Source: Solimonas flava DSM 18980
Lineage (GTDB): Bacteria; Pseudomonadota; Gammaproteobacteria; Nevskiales; Nevskiaceae
NCBI RefSeq assembly: GCF_000426685.1
Contig: NZ_AUFV01000009.1
Span: 62,001-126,000, forward strand
Reading direction: 5' to 3'
Length of the DNA: 64,000 bases
Part shown: positions 1 through 9,120 of the stretch, one piece after another
How positions within the stretch are numbered: the stretch's first letter is position 1
How the letters are laid out: each line of letters opens with the position of its first letter
The notes under the pieces: model-generated
Seen by the model: only the letters and a program-made list of their open reading frames with translations
Told to the model about the DNA's origin: nothing
Databases searched by the model: none
Position numbers and translations under genes: made by a program

Positions 1-150
1 GCCGAGCTGCCGAGTCTCGACCAGCTCTACCGCACGGCGCGCCGCCGCTTCGCGCGCACGCCGGCGATGGAGGAGATCGTGGCGCGCGCCCGCGAGCTGA
101 TCGCGCACGCCGTGGTCGCACGCCTCGAGACCGTACCCGTGCATGCCTGA
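1..150 (+). CDS. 3' end of an unidentified gene (cut by window edge)
   Basis: An open frame runs from the first base to a TGA at 148-150, giving 49 residues that are rich in Arg, Ala and Glu and probably helical. No motif identifies the product. Its stop overlaps the ATG of the MFS gene at 143, which suggests translational coupling and a shared transcript. The start and most of the gene lie outside the window. Confidence 0.6.
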   Translation, partial: AELPSLDQLYRTARRRFARTPAMEEIVARARELIAHAVVARLETVPVHA

Positions 151-1396
151 GACGCCGGCGCCGGCGCGGCATGATCCGTATGCCGCGCTGCGCTATCCGG
201 AGTTCCGGGCGTTGGCGGTCGGCGCCTTCCTGCTCAGCTGCGGCCTGCTGATCCAGGAAGTCGCGCTCGCCTACGAGATCTACCGCGTCACGCACGATCC
301 GCTGTCGCTCGGCCTGATCGGCCTCGCCGAAGCGGTGCCGTTCATCATGCTGGCGCTGTTCGGCGGCCATCTCGCCGACCGTCGCGAGAAGCGCGGCATC
401 ATCCGCGCCGCGATCGCGGTGATCTTCGCCGGCTCGCTGGCGCTGGCGGCGCTGTCGTGGCCGGGCGTGCGCGCGCAGCTGGCGCACCACGTCTGGCTGT
501 TCAGCGCCTACGGGCTGATCGCGCTGGTCGGCTTCGCGCGCGGCTTCTATTCGCCGGCGGCATCCTCGCTGCGCGCGTTCCTGGTGCCGCGCGAGGTCTA
601 CGGCAACAGCGCGACCTGGTGGAGCACCTTTTTCCAGACCGGCGCGATCCTCGGTCCGGTCTCGGCCGGCTTTCTGTTCGCGCTCGGCGGCCTGTCCGGC
701 ACGCTGGCGGTCGTGGTCGCGATGTTCACCGGCAGCCTGGTGCTGATCTCGTTCGTGCAGCCGCGCCCGGTGGTGCCCAGTCCCAACGCCGGCAATCTGT
801 GGGCGAGCCTGCGCGAGGGCGTCGACTACGTCTTCCGCACCAAGATCATGCTCTACGCGATCTCGCTCGACATGTTCTCGGTGCTGTTCGGCGGCGTGGT
901 CGCGCTCTTGCCGGTGTTCGCCGAGGACATCCTGCGCGTCGGTCCCGAGGGGCTCGGCGTGCTGCGCGCGGCGCCGGCGATCGGCGCGCTGCTGACCGTG
1001 GTCTGGTGCGCCTACCATCCGCCGCTGGCGCGGCCGTGGCGCAACCTGCTGCTGGCAGTGCTCGGTTTCGGGCTGGCCACGTTGGTGTTCGCGGTCTCGA
1101 AGCTGTTCTGGCTGTCGATCGCTGCGCTGTTCGCTACCGGCGCGTTCGACAGCATTTCCGTGGTGATCCGCAACACCATCCTGCAGACGGTGCCGCCGGA
1201 TCACCTGCGCGGCCGCGTGCAGGCCGTCAACAGCATCTTCATCAGCTCGTCGAACGAACTCGGCGCGTTCGAATCCGGACTCGCCGCCAGGCTGCTCGGC
1301 ACGGTGCCGTCGGTGATCGCCGGCGCGGCGGTGACCTGCGGCGTCGTCGCCTGGATGTGGCGGCGCTCGCGCGAGCTGTTCACGGTGAAACTGTAA
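143..1396 (+). CDS. MFS transporter, EntS-like exporter
   Basis: A 417-residue integral inner-membrane protein with about 12 hydrophobic segments, the usual length for the EntS/MFS_3 group of drug or siderophore exporters. The loop motif [11 protein letters not shown] near residues 74-84 matches the conserved MFS loop 2-3 signature, and [20 protein letters not shown] near residue 345 is typical of this subgroup. The ATG overlaps the end of the preceding frame, so the two genes look like an operon. The substrate cannot be told: no siderophore or resistance genes are adjacent. Family call is firm, transported compound unknown. Confidence 0.85.
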   Translation: MPETPAPARHDPYAALRYPEFRALAVGAFLLSCGLLIQEVALAYEIYRVTHDPLSLGLIGLAEAVPFIMLALFGGHLADRREKRGIIRAAIAVIFAGSLALAALSWPGVRAQLAHHVWLFSAYGLIALVGFARGFYSPAASSLRAFLVPREVYGNSATWWSTFFQTGAILGPVSAGFLFALGGLSGTLAVVVAMFTGSLVLISFVQPRPVVPSPNAGNLWASLREGVDYVFRTKIMLYAISLDMFSVLFGGVVALLPVFAEDILRVGPEGLGVLRAAPAIGALLTVVWCAYHPPLARPWRNLLLAVLGFGLATLVFAVSKLFWLSIAALFATGAFDSISVVIRNTILQTVPPDHLRGRVQAVNSIFISSSNELGAFESGLAARLLGTVPSVIAGAAVTCGVVAWMWRRSRELFTVKL

Positions 1397-1407
1397 GGCG
1401 GGATTCC

Positions 1408-1989
1408 ATGCGTATTTGCGTGTTCTGCGGCTCCAGCGCCGGTGCGCGGCCGGCCTATCGCGAGGCGGCGGTCGCATTCGGCGAGGCGCTGGCCGGCGCC
1501 GGCATCGGCCTGGTTTACGGCGGCGCCTCGGTCGGCCTGATGGGCGCCGTCGCCGACGCTGCACTGGCGCGCGGCGGCGAGGTCATCGGCGTGATGCCGC
1601 GCGCGCTCGCCGACCGCGAGCTGGCGCATCGCGGGCTGACGCAGCTGCACGTGGTCGGCTCGATGCACGAGCGCAAGGCGCTGATGGCGGAACTGGCCGA
1701 TGCCTTCGTCGCGCTGCCGGGCGGGCTCGGCACCTTCGAGGAATTGTTCGAGATCTGGACCTGGGCGCAGCTCGGCGAGCACCGCAAGGCCTGCGCGATG
1801 CTCAACACCGACGGCTACTACGACGGCCTGCTCGCCTTCCTCGACCATGCCGTCGGCGAGGCCTTCATCAAGCCGCTGCATCGCGGCACGCTGCGCGTCG
1901 AGCGCGATCCCGCGCTGCTGCTCGACGCGATCCGCGCCTACGTGCCGCCGCCGGCGGCCGGCAAGTGGATCGGCCGCGACGAGACCTGA
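1408..1989 (+). CDS. LOG-family (TIGR00730) nucleotide 5'-monophosphate phosphoribohydrolase
   Basis: 193 residues, normal for the Lonely Guy family, whose members remove the base from cytokinin riboside monophosphates or from AMP-like nucleotides. The diagnostic motif PGGLGTFEE lies at residues 104-112 and the accompanying MHERK motif at 86-90, with the Rossmann start [10 protein letters not shown]. The start is the ATG 11 bases after the MFS stop, because the family always begins at this strand. Often annotated as a lysine decarboxylase, which is a misnomer. The physiological substrate in this organism is unknown. Confidence 0.88.
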   Translation: MRICVFCGSSAGARPAYREAAVAFGEALAGAGIGLVYGGASVGLMGAVADAALARGGEVIGVMPRALADRELAHRGLTQLHVVGSMHERKALMAELADAFVALPGGLGTFEELFEIWTWAQLGEHRKACAMLNTDGYYDGLLAFLDHAVGEAFIKPLHRGTLRVERDPALLLDAIRAYVPPPAAGKWIGRDET

Positions 1990-2004
1990 ACGCGGGACGG
2001 CGGA

Positions 2005-2697
2005 TCAGGGTTTCTGGCGCGCGGTGTTGACGACGGTGGCCGCGAGCCCGAACGGCTGATCGCCGATCAGCTCGCGCAGGCGCGTTGGCAGGTGGCGCTT
2101 GTCGAGCTGCAGCACCGAGACCTGCGCGAAACCGTCCCGCGCTTCGCCGGCCCAGGTCTCGGCGATCGGCTGGTCGCCGGTGCGTTTCGGGCGGATACCG
2201 AGCGCGGCGAGGCGCTCCTGCTGCGGCAGCAGGTCATGGCTGCCGGCGTCGAGCGAAGCAGTCGAAGCCTGGATCTCGACCCAAGTGTTGAGATCGAGTT
2301 GCAGCAGCGGCTCGGCCAGGCGGCGGACCAGCGGCACGGCGAGCGCGCGTTGCGCGACGCTCTGCACGGCATGGCCGGCGCGTTCGGCGAGACGCAGCGA
2401 GCGGCCGCTCGGCGCCGGCGGTGCGCCGGCGGGCGGCAGCGCCGCGCGCTCCGTGCCGTCGCGCCGCGCCTGCGCGGCGGCCAGCGCCGGACGCAGCGCG
2501 CTCGCGAAATTGGTTTGCAGGTGCGCGCGCAGGCGCAGGCGCTCGCCGTCGGCCTGCGGTTCGGTGACCATCTGCACCTGCAGTTTCCACAGGGGTTCCT
2601 TCTCGCCGACCGGCAGCTCGGCGACGAACGCGAAATTCTCGGTGGCCGGCGCCACCGCCTGCGTCTTGCGCTTGCCGCGCCGGTTTAAGATCGCCAT
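2005..2697 (-). CDS. Hypothetical protein, 230 aa
   Basis: A minus-strand frame starting [11 protein letters not shown], with a basic N-terminus followed by alternating strands such as [20 protein letters not shown]. There is no signal peptide or membrane segment and I do not recognise the family. A longer upstream extension of the same frame overlaps acylphosphatase and the GMC gene antisense, so the ATG at 2697 is preferred. It diverges from acyP across only 12 bases and converges with the LOG gene. Codon bias looks like that of neighbouring genes. Confidence 0.65.
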   Translation of the reverse strand: MAILNRRGKRKTQAVAPATENFAFVAELPVGEKEPLWKLQVQMVTEPQADGERLRLRAHLQTNFASALRPALAAAQARRDGTERAALPPAGAPPAPSGRSLRLAERAGHAVQSVAQRALAVPLVRRLAEPLLQLDLNTWVEIQASTASLDAGSHDLLPQQERLAALGIRPKRTGDQPIAETWAGEARDGFAQVSVLQLDKRHLPTRLRELIGDQPFGLAATVVNTARQKP

Positions 2698-2709
2698 GGG
2701 TTTTCCTCG

Positions 2710-2997
2710 ATGCACACTTCGAGCATGTCGACATCGTACCGGTTCCGCGTCCGCGGCCGCGTCCAGGGCGTTTTCTTCCGGCAATCGACGCGCGACCGCG
2801 CCGAGGCGCTCGGCCTGTCGGGCTGGGTCGAGAACCGTTCCGACGGCAGCGTCGAGGGGCTGGCCTGCGGTGCGGCGCCGGCGCTCGAAGCGCTGCGCGA
2901 ATGGCTGCAGCACGGTCCGCCGCGGGCGTGCGTCGATGGGCTCGACTGGGAGCGCAGCGACGAGCCCGCGGTGACCGGCTTCAGCGTGCGGCGCTAG
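2710..2997 (+). CDS. acyP: Acylphosphatase
   Basis: Hydrolyses acyl phosphates such as acetyl or carbamoyl phosphate in the cytoplasm. The signature [16 protein letters not shown] (residues 16-31) contains the catalytic Arg24, and [13 protein letters not shown] contains the catalytic Asn42. The frame gives 95 residues from the first ATG; a second ATG at 2725 would give 90, also normal for the family. Its stop codon TAG interlocks with the stop of the convergent GMC gene in the four bases CTAG (2994-2997), so there is no intergenic space or terminator between them. Confidence 0.93.
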   Translation: MHTSSMSTSYRFRVRGRVQGVFFRQSTRDRAEALGLSGWVENRSDGSVEGLACGAAPALEALREWLQHGPPRACVDGLDWERSDEPAVTGFSVRR

Positions 2998-4601
2998 GCA
3001 GCGGCCTTGGCGGCCGGCGCCAGGGCTTCGGCGAGCGCCGTGGCATTGCGCGAGACGAAGCCGTAGATCGTCAGCTGCGGGTTGGCGCCGATCGAACTCG
3101 GGAACATCGAGCCGTCGAAGATCGACAGGTTCTCGGTCTCGTGATGGCGGCCGCGGCTGTCGATCACGCAGCGCTGGCGGTCCTCGCCCATCGCGCAGCC
3201 GCCCATCAGGTGCGCGGTGACCAGGCCGGCGCGGTGCTTGCGCATCGGCAGTGCGGCGATCGCCGCGCGCGCCTCGTCCATGCTGGCGTACGGCTCGGCG
3301 TCGATGTGCGCGGGGCGCACGGACTTGGCACCCGCCGCGAACTGGATCTCCGCCATCTGCACGAAGGCGTGGCGCAGGGCGTTCCACAGCGGCTCGTGCA
3401 CGTCGTAGTCGAACACCGGCTGGCCGGAGTCGTCGATGCGCACGCGGCCGCCGGCCGACTGTTCGTGGAAGCCGTCGCGCATCAGCGCGATCAGCACGTT
3501 GGTGTTCGGCAGCTGCGCCATGTCCTGCGCCAGCGCGTCGCCGTAGCGCGCGAGCACGCTGCTGGCGAGCATCGGCTGCAGCGGCGGCACTTCGAGCTTG
3601 TAGCCGATGCCGCCGTCCTCCGGCCACAGGAAGTGGTCGGAGTAGATCGACTGCGGCGCGCCGTGGAAGCCGTCGATCTCGCGATCGAACACGGCGAGGC
3701 TGGCGTTGACCGGATGCACGCAGGTGCGCTGGCCGATGCGCTGATGCGGGTCCGGCGCCTTCGAGCGCAGCAGCAGCGCCGGCGTGTTGATCGCGCCGCC
3801 GGCGAGCACGTAATGCTTGGCGCGCACGTTCAGCGTGATGCCGGTGGGGTGCCGCGTGTCGGCGTCGAGCGCCTGCACGGTCAGGCCGTTGACGCGGCCG
3901 CCGGCGAACTGCAGGCGGTCGGCGCGGGCGTGATGGACCAGCGTCATGCCGCGGTCGAGCGCCGCCGGAATCGTCGTCACCAGCATCGACTGCTTGGCGT
4001 TGACCGGGCAGCCGAGGCCGCAGTAGCCGAGGTTCCAGCAGCCGCGCACATTGCGCGGGATCGTCTTCCAGTGCAGCCCCAGCTTGTCACAGCCGTCGCG
4101 CAGTACGGCGTTGTTGGCATTCGGCTCGGCCGCCCACGGCGCGATGCCGAGGCGTTCCTCCATCTTCGCGAACCACGGCGCCATCTCGTCGGCGGCGGAG
4201 CCCTTCAGGCCGAAGTCGCGGGCCCAGTATTCGAGCGTCGGCTTCGGCGTGCGAATGCTGGTCGTCCAGTTGACCAGCGTGGTGCCGCCGACTGCGCGGC
4301 CCTGCAGGATCGGGATCGCGCCGTCCGAGGTCGCGCGTCCGGCGGCCTCCTGGTAGAGCTTGCTGTACGAGCTGAATTCGTCGAGCGCCTTGAAGTCGCG
4401 CGAGGTGTAGAGCCCGCCTTCCTCCAGCATCAGCACCGACAGACCGGCCGCGCTGAGGATTTCGGCGGCGGTGCCGCCGCCGGCGCCGCTGCCGACGATG
4501 ACGACGTCGGCTTCCAGCGTTTCGTCGTTCGTCAGCGTCGAGGCGTCGCGGATCTTCCAGCCCTTGGCGAGGCCGTCGGTGTAAAGGTCATTGATGGCCA
4601 T
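2994..4601 (-). CDS. GMC-family FAD-dependent oxidoreductase (dehydrogenase large subunit)
   Basis: A 535-residue flavoprotein that oxidises an alcohol or sugar; the substrate is unknown. The FAD-binding motif GSGAGGG is at residues 37-43 with the ribose-binding acidic pair at 60-61. The C-terminal GMC pair is present: His464 in HLMGGCAMG and Asn507 in [12 protein letters not shown] Cys-rich stretch (Cys188, Cys194, Cys198 within [12 protein letters not shown]) is typical of the long-chain alcohol or gluconate dehydrogenase branch. The ATG at 4601 is nine bases after the Tat partner gene. It has no signal peptide, so export by hitchhiking on the partner is likely. Confidence 0.88.
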   Translation of the reverse strand: MAINDLYTDGLAKGWKIRDASTLTNDETLEADVVIVGSGAGGGTAAEILSAAGLSVLMLEEGGLYTSRDFKALDEFSSYSKLYQEAAGRATSDGAIPILQGRAVGGTTLVNWTTSIRTPKPTLEYWARDFGLKGSAADEMAPWFAKMEERLGIAPWAAEPNANNAVLRDGCDKLGLHWKTIPRNVRGCWNLGYCGLGCPVNAKQSMLVTTIPAALDRGMTLVHHARADRLQFAGGRVNGLTVQALDADTRHPTGITLNVRAKHYVLAGGAINTPALLLRSKAPDPHQRIGQRTCVHPVNASLAVFDREIDGFHGAPQSIYSDHFLWPEDGGIGYKLEVPPLQPMLASSVLARYGDALAQDMAQLPNTNVLIALMRDGFHEQSAGGRVRIDDSGQPVFDYDVHEPLWNALRHAFVQMAEIQFAAGAKSVRPAHIDAEPYASMDEARAAIAALPMRKHRAGLVTAHLMGGCAMGEDRQRCVIDSRGRHHETENLSIFDGSMFPSSIGANPQLTIYGFVSRNATALAEALAPAAKAAA

Positions 4602-4609
4602 GGCGGGAC

Positions 4610-5188
4610 TCAGGCGTTGAGGGCGGCGACCGCCCAGGCCGGCGGGCCCGGGTAGCGCGCCAGCGGATAGGCGACCGGCTGGCTCCAGAAGACGACGCTG
4701 CCGATCTTCGCGAGCGCGCGGAAGGCGCCGTTGAGCAGGCCCAGGCGGCTGGCGCTGAGGTTGGCGAGCAGGGTCTGCATGTCGGCGGCCGTGGCTTCCG
4801 TCCACGGCTTGGCGACGCCGCCGGCGAAGCGGCGGAACGGCGCCCACTGCAGCAGATCGAACAGCTTGCGCACTTCCTTCTGCGCCGGCGCGTCGAGCGC
4901 GTCGAGGCAGATGTCGATGCGGCGCGCGCCTTCTTCGAGGGCGGCATCGGCGATAGCCGGGTCGGCGGGCAGCGCCGAGCCGGCGACGCCGGCCACGAGC
5001 AGGCGCGCGAACGGCAGATCGGCGGCGGTCAGCCAGCGGAAGCCGGCGGCGGCCGGTGCGGCCTGCTGGCTGCAGCCGGCGAGCTGCACGCTGGCGCCAA
5101 GCAGGGTGAAGGCGGCGGCGCTGCCGGCGCCGAGTTTGAGAAAGCCGCGGCGATCCAGCGCCGTGGCGGGCGCCCAGTCGGGGGACAT
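4610..5188 (-). CDS. Tat-exported lipoprotein, small subunit for the GMC dehydrogenase (gluconate 2-dehydrogenase subunit 3-like)
   Basis: 192 residues from the ATG at 5188, chosen because GGAGGA stands seven bases upstream. The N-terminus carries a twin-arginine motif, DRRGFLKLG (12-20), a hydrophobic stretch and then a lipobox LAGC with Cys39, so the product is probably a Tat-dependent lipoprotein. In the gluconate and fructose dehydrogenase families such a small subunit carries the folded FAD subunit through the Tat pore. It lies directly upstream of the GMC gene in the same operon. The family call comes from layout and the Tat motif rather than from a catalytic residue. Confidence 0.75.
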   Translation of the reverse strand: MSPDWAPATALDRRGFLKLGAGSAAAFTLLGASVQLAGCSQQAAPAAAGFRWLTAADLPFARLLVAGVAGSALPADPAIADAALEEGARRIDICLDALDAPAQKEVRKLFDLLQWAPFRRFAGGVAKPWTEATAADMQTLLANLSASRLGLLNGAFRALAKIGSVVFWSQPVAYPLARYPGPPAWAVAALNA

Positions 5189-5375
5189 CGGGACTCCTCC
5201 GTTCGGTCTTGTATTAATTGAACGATAGATCAATTCCGGCCGGCAAAACGGCCGAAAACGCCGCGACTCTAGCGCGGCGGCACCCGGTCTGCGATTGGCC
5301 CTGGCGCCCGCGAGGTGGGCGACCGACCGTCAGAAGCGCAGCGCGCGCCGCAGCCTGGCGGCGGCCGGCCAGGCC

Positions 5376-6359
5376 TCAGAGACGGACGGCGCGGCCGAAG
5401 ATGAAGTCGAAGCGGAAGTCGCGGGCCGTGGTCTTGGCGTTCTGGAAGTCCGCCATGCGCGCGAGGCGTGCCGGCACCTTCATCAGCTTTTCCTGGGCTT
5501 CGCGCCCGGCGGCCGACAGGTTGGTCATCACGCCGATCTTCCAGAAATCGAGCAGTTCGTCGACGATTTCCTTGTACTGGCTCGCGCAGAAGACGCCGGC
5601 GCGGCGCACGACTTCGCTCATGTCGTCATAGCCGCGGATCGCGTGGCCCGGCATCGCGAAGTTCAGCGTGACCTTGAGCAGCGAGTTCAGCGCGCGGTTC
5701 GGATCGTGCTCGAGGATCGCGCCGAACACGGCGCGGTAGAACTGGTAGTGGCGCGCTTCGTCGCCGGCCAGATGGGCGAGCACCTTCTGCGCCATCGGTT
5801 CGATCGTCGCGCACAGGCGGCCGGTGTTGGCGTGCGAAATCTGCGTGGCTTTTTCCTGCAGCGAGGTATACGCGAGCAGGCGATACGGATCCTGCTCCCA
5901 GTCCGGGTTGAAGCCGGCCTCGATGTAGCGGTACTGCAGTTTCTCCAGCGCGCCCATGTCGAACAGGCGGGCGTCGCGCACGTAGTCGCGCAGCGCGCAG
6001 CCGTGGCGGTCTTCTTCGGCCGTCCACAGATTGTTCCAGTCGCTCCACGGCGCGCTGTTGCCGAGGTGCACGGCGATCAGGCGGTGGAAGTGCGGCAGGC
6101 CTTCCTCGGTCAGCAGGTTCAGCGCGACGGCGACGCGCACGGTGTCCGGCAGGCCGCGCGCGGCGTCGCGGATGCGGGCCAGCTCGGCATCGGCGGCGGC
6201 GTCGAGATTGGCGTCGGCCGGCATCAGATCATTCGGGAACCACAGGCGGCGCTTCTCGATATGCAGCGCCATCTGCTGGGCGACCACGCCCTCGATCGCG
6301 ACCAGCGTCTCGATCTGATCGGGAGAACCGAAACGCGCATTGGGCGCCAAGCCAGACAT
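5376..6359 (-). CDS. Acyl-[acyl-carrier-protein] desaturase, diiron (plant stearoyl-ACP desaturase type)
   Basis: A soluble 327-residue ferritin-fold enzyme that inserts a double bond into acyl-ACP using O2. Two carboxylate-histidine iron motifs are visible, EEDRH (115-119) and DEARH (200-204), with further candidate ligands at Glu86 and Glu169. I chose the ATG at 6359 rather than the GTG at 6365 because GGAG is nine bases upstream of the ATG and too close to the GTG. This oxygen-dependent family is common in actinobacteria and in hydrocarbon-degrading gammaproteobacteria. No electron-donor reductase gene is adjacent. Confidence 0.88.
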   Translation of the reverse strand: MSGLAPNARFGSPDQIETLVAIEGVVAQQMALHIEKRRLWFPNDLMPADANLDAAADAELARIRDAARGLPDTVRVAVALNLLTEEGLPHFHRLIAVHLGNSAPWSDWNNLWTAEEDRHGCALRDYVRDARLFDMGALEKLQYRYIEAGFNPDWEQDPYRLLAYTSLQEKATQISHANTGRLCATIEPMAQKVLAHLAGDEARHYQFYRAVFGAILEHDPNRALNSLLKVTLNFAMPGHAIRGYDDMSEVVRRAGVFCASQYKEIVDELLDFWKIGVMTNLSAAGREAQEKLMKVPARLARMADFQNAKTTARDFRFDFIFGRAVRL

Positions 6360-6439
6360 CGTCACTCACTCCGGGTTCATCGTGTTGGCCGCAGCCCTTG
6401 TCGCCGGGCGCGGTAGGTCGAGCTTATAAGAAATTCACA

Positions 6440-6985
6440 TTACCCGCGACGGACCAGGCTGAGGAACTCCTCACGGGTCCGGTGATCTTCCCGGAAGCGG
6501 CCCAGCATCATCGACGTGACCATCGTCGAGTTCTGTTTCTGGACACCGCGCATCATCGCGCACAAATGCTGCGCCTCGATGACGACGCCGACGCCGTTCG
6601 CGCCGGTCACCGACTGGATGCAGGCGCCGATCTGCTGGGTCAGGTTTTCCTGGATCTGCAGGCGGCGCGCGAACATGTCGACGATGCGCGGGATCTTCGA
6701 CAGGCCGATGACCTTGCCGGCCGGCAGGTAGGCGACGTGCGCCTTGCCGATGAACGGCAGCAGATGGTGCTCGCACAGCGAGTACAGCTCGATGTCGCGC
6801 ACGATCACCATCTCGTCGTTGCTCGACTCGAAGACGGCGCCGTTGACGATCTCGTTGACGTCCTGCTCGTAGCCACGGGTCAGGAACTCCATCGCCTTGG
6901 CGGCGCGGTGCGGCGTGCGCAGCAGACCCTCGCGCTCGGGATTCTCGCCGATCGCTTCGATGATGGCGCGATAATTCTCTTCCAT
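6440..6985 (-). CDS. folE: GTP cyclohydrolase I
   Basis: Converts GTP to dihydroneopterin triphosphate, the first step of tetrahydrofolate and pterin synthesis. The 181-residue protein has the zinc ligands Cys71 and His74 in LCEHHLLPF and Cys142 in [10 protein letters not shown], and the substrate motif [23 protein letters not shown] ribosome site precedes the ATG at 6985. It diverges from parB, leaving 120 bases for both promoters. It is the zinc-dependent FolE1 type, not the FolE2 (GCYH-IB) type. Confidence 0.95.
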   Translation of the reverse strand: MEENYRAIIEAIGENPEREGLLRTPHRAAKAMEFLTRGYEQDVNEIVNGAVFESSNDEMVIVRDIELYSLCEHHLLPFIGKAHVAYLPAGKVIGLSKIPRIVDMFARRLQIQENLTQQIGACIQSVTGANGVGVVIEAQHLCAMMRGVQKQNSTMVTSMMLGRFREDHRTREEFLSLVRRG

Positions 6986-7093
6986 CGTCCCTTCCGTTAT
7001 GCGTTGTAACGCTCATTATTTCATGCCTTGCCGGCGCGGCGTGCGCCGAACAGGGGAGAACCGGCGCGGCGGGCGCCGCGCGGCGCCGCCCCG

Positions 7094-7099
7094 TAAAAT
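7094..7099 (+). promoter_or_regulatory. Candidate -10 element of parB (leaderless start)
   Basis: TAAAAT lies so that the expected transcription start falls on or within a base of the ATG at 7106. No Shine-Dalgarno sequence can be seen between them and the -35 region is GC-rich without a good match. Read as a weak promoter giving a leaderless mRNA. Confidence 0.35.
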
Positions 7100-7105
7100 G
7101 CGCGC

Positions 7106-7906
7106 ATGAGCCGCAAGCGCGCCACCGGCGAAATTCGCGACATCCCGATCGACCTGATCCGGCCCGGCAGCCAGCAGGCGCGGCGGCATTTCGATGCCGA
7201 TGCGCTGCGCGAGCTGGCCGGCAGCATTCGCGAATCCGGCGTCGTGCAGCCGATCGTGCTGCGCACGCGGGTCTGGGGCTACGAGCTGCTGGCCGGCGAG
7301 CGGCGCTGGCGCGCCGCGCAGCAGGCCGGGCTGCACGAGATTCCGGCGCTGATCCGCGACGATCTGTCCGACAGCGAAGCCTTCGTGCTCGGCCTGATCG
7401 AGAACCTGCAGCGCGAATCGTTGACGCCGATGGAAACGGCGGCCGGACTGAAGCGGCTCGGCGAACTGTTCTCGCTCAAGCACAGCGAGATCGGCGAGCG
7501 CATCGGCAAATCGCGCGAGTACGTGACGAACTACCTGCGCCTGCTCAACCTCGCGCCCGAGGTGGCGGCGCTGGTCAACGAGGGCCATATCCTGCTCGGC
7601 CACGCCAAGGTGCTGGCCGGTGTGCCGGTGGCCGAGCAGGTCCGCTACGCCGACGAGATCATCCGGCACAAGCTCACCGTGCGGGGCCTCGAACAGCGCA
7701 TCGCCGCGGCGCGCGACAAGCTCGTGGTGTTCCGGCCGGGCAAGCCGAGCGACTGGCAGCGCCTCGAGCGCGAGATCTCCGACCATCTGGCCTGCCCGGT
7801 GACGGTCAGCGCCGACAAGTCGGGCAAGGGCGAGCTGCGGGTGAAGTTCCACTCGCTCGATGAACTCGACGGCGTGCTCGCCAAGATCGGCTATGTCGCC
7901 AAGTGA
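7106..7906 (+). CDS. parB: ParB/Spo0J-family DNA-binding protein without a ParA partner
   Basis: 266 residues. The N-terminal CTPase/ParB domain carries GERRWRA (64-70) and ENLQRESLTPMETA (99-112), the helix-turn-helix lies about 126-147, and the C-terminal dimerisation domain ends KGELRVKFHSLDELDGVLAKIG. The short N-terminal segment that usually precedes the domain and stimulates ParA (often containing GRGLDALL) is missing. There is no parA beside it, and rsmG and the usual ori-cluster order are absent. It is followed at once by an array of DnaA-box-like repeats. It could be a chromosome-segregation ParB whose ParA is elsewhere, or a nucleoid-occlusion-type relative. No parS-like palindrome was noticed in the window. 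Confidence 0.85.
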   Translation: MSRKRATGEIRDIPIDLIRPGSQQARRHFDADALRELAGSIRESGVVQPIVLRTRVWGYELLAGERRWRAAQQAGLHEIPALIRDDLSDSEAFVLGLIENLQRESLTPMETAAGLKRLGELFSLKHSEIGERIGKSREYVTNYLRLLNLAPEVAALVNEGHILLGHAKVLAGVPVAEQVRYADEIIRHKLTVRGLEQRIAAARDKLVVFRPGKPSDWQRLEREISDHLACPVTVSADKSGKGELRVKFHSLDELDGVLAKIGYVAK

Positions 7907-7917
7907 GGGGCGGCGAG

Positions 7918-8299
7918 TTGTCCCCAGAAGACGGGGAAAAGCCTGTGGATAGCCGTCGGATGAAGCGGCCGCGATGCCGGCGGCCGCTGCGTTTCAAGCC
8001 GATCGGCGCTTTTTTCGACGACCGGCGGTGCGCGGGTGCCGACTTATCGACAGCGGCGCGGGATAAGCTTGTGGATAGCGCGCGGATGAACTGGCGCAGA
8101 GCTTGCTGCGACAAGCCTGTCCTGCAGTGCCGGCGAAAAATTCAGCAGCGGCGCGGGCTTGGCGGAAAGAGTTATCGACAGCGGGGCGGGATAAGCCTGT
8201 GGATGAGTTGCGCATGAAGCGCCGCCGGGCCAGCTGTGATGCGGCCTGCTGCGGGACTGCGCAAAAAATCATCGCGCCGGCGGGCTGAACGGCAGGAAC
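7918..8299. repeat. oriC?: Three-unit ~127-bp repeat array with six DnaA-box-like 9-mers; candidate replication origin
   Basis: This fills the only gap over 300 bases in the window. Units begin at 7918, 8044 and 8172. Each starts with a forward DnaA-like box (7918-7926 TTGTCCCCA; 8044-8052 and 8172-8180 TTATCGACA) and has an inverted box exactly 26 bases downstream (7944-7952 and 8070-8078 TGTGGATAG; 8198-8206 TGTGGATGA). Five of six match the consensus TTATCCACA at 8 of 9 positions, the other at 7. A 5-6 base A or T run recurs 91-92 bases into each unit (8010, 8136, 8263). The unit spacing and box spacing are seen directly; a function in replication is inferred. Confidence 0.55.
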
Positions 8300-8302
8300 G
8301 GC

Positions 8303-9049
8303 ATGCAGATCGAATTGTTCCGCGACGACTATCACTTCGAGGAGCGGGTCAGCGCCAAGGCGCGCAGCATCCGTCTCGAAGTGCGGCCGGATCGTCGCGT
8401 GGTGCTCGTCTACCCGCGCTGGACGCCGCGTGCCGAGGCCCTGGCCTTCCTGCGCTCACGCGAGCGCTGGTTGCGCGAGAAGCTGGCCGAGATGGCGCAG
8501 CTCGCCGCGGCCCGGCCGTTGCCGCAGCAGCTGCGCTGGGACGGCAGCGATCTTCTTCAGTTGCGCGGCCGCGAGCTGGCGGTGCGTGTCGAGCCGGCGC
8601 GCCTGCGCAGCGTCAACGTGCGCTTCGAGCCCGAGCGCATCGTCGTGTTCGCGCCGCCGGCGCTGCGCGAGACGCCGCGCAAGCTGGAGGCGGCGCTGCG
8701 TCAGGCGCTCGCCCATCAGGCGCGGCTGGATGCGGTACGCCTGCTGGAGGACGGCGCGGCGCCGCTCGGTGTGCGTTACCGCGAATTGCGCATCAACGAT
8801 CCGCAGACGCTGTGGGGCAGCTGCAATCCGGGCGCGGTGATCTGCCTGTCGTGGCGTCTGGTGATGGCGCCGCCCGACGTCTTCCGCTACGTCGCGGTGC
8901 ACGAGCTTTGCCATCTGGTCCATCTCGATCACTCGGCGCGCTTCTGGAATCTGGTGGGCCGGCAGATGCCTGATTACGAAACGCACAAGCGCTGGCTGCG
9001 CGACCACGGCCACCAGCTGCATGGCTGGCTGCCGCGGCGCAAGGCTTGA
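8303..9049 (+). CDS. M48-like metallopeptidase of the YgjP (DUF45) family
   Basis: 248 residues. The zinc motif HELCH is at 200-204, with His210 a likely third ligand in the LDHSARFW stretch. WGSC (171-174) followed by a short Ile/Leu strand is the other hallmark of the family. There is no signal peptide, so the protein is cytoplasmic. Relatives sit beside restriction or helicase genes in some genomes, but the cellular role is not established. The ATG at 8303 follows the repeat array directly and GGAACGGC is the only weak ribosome site. Confidence 0.85.
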   Translation: MQIELFRDDYHFEERVSAKARSIRLEVRPDRRVVLVYPRWTPRAEALAFLRSRERWLREKLAEMAQLAAARPLPQQLRWDGSDLLQLRGRELAVRVEPARLRSVNVRFEPERIVVFAPPALRETPRKLEAALRQALAHQARLDAVRLLEDGAAPLGVRYRELRINDPQTLWGSCNPGAVICLSWRLVMAPPDVFRYVAVHELCHLVHLDHSARFWNLVGRQMPDYETHKRWLRDHGHQLHGWLPRRKA

Positions 9050-9120
9050 GTGCGTCCCGCGCAGGGGCTATCGTCGACCCACAAACGCCACCGCGCGTCG
9101 GGCGGATCGAGGAGAGCGAT

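Noticed and set aside
457-1407. Upstream extension of the LOG-family frame
   Set aside because: It overlaps the MFS gene out of frame and is Arg-rich filler; the family begins at MRICVFCG (1408).
2901-4655. A 584-aa plus-strand frame
   Set aside because: Antisense to the GMC oxidoreductase, which has FAD and catalytic motifs; the plus-strand frame has none.
7903-8288. Small frames of 60-113 aa in the repeat array
   Set aside because: They arise from the repeats on both strands, lack ribosome sites and would hide the box symmetry.
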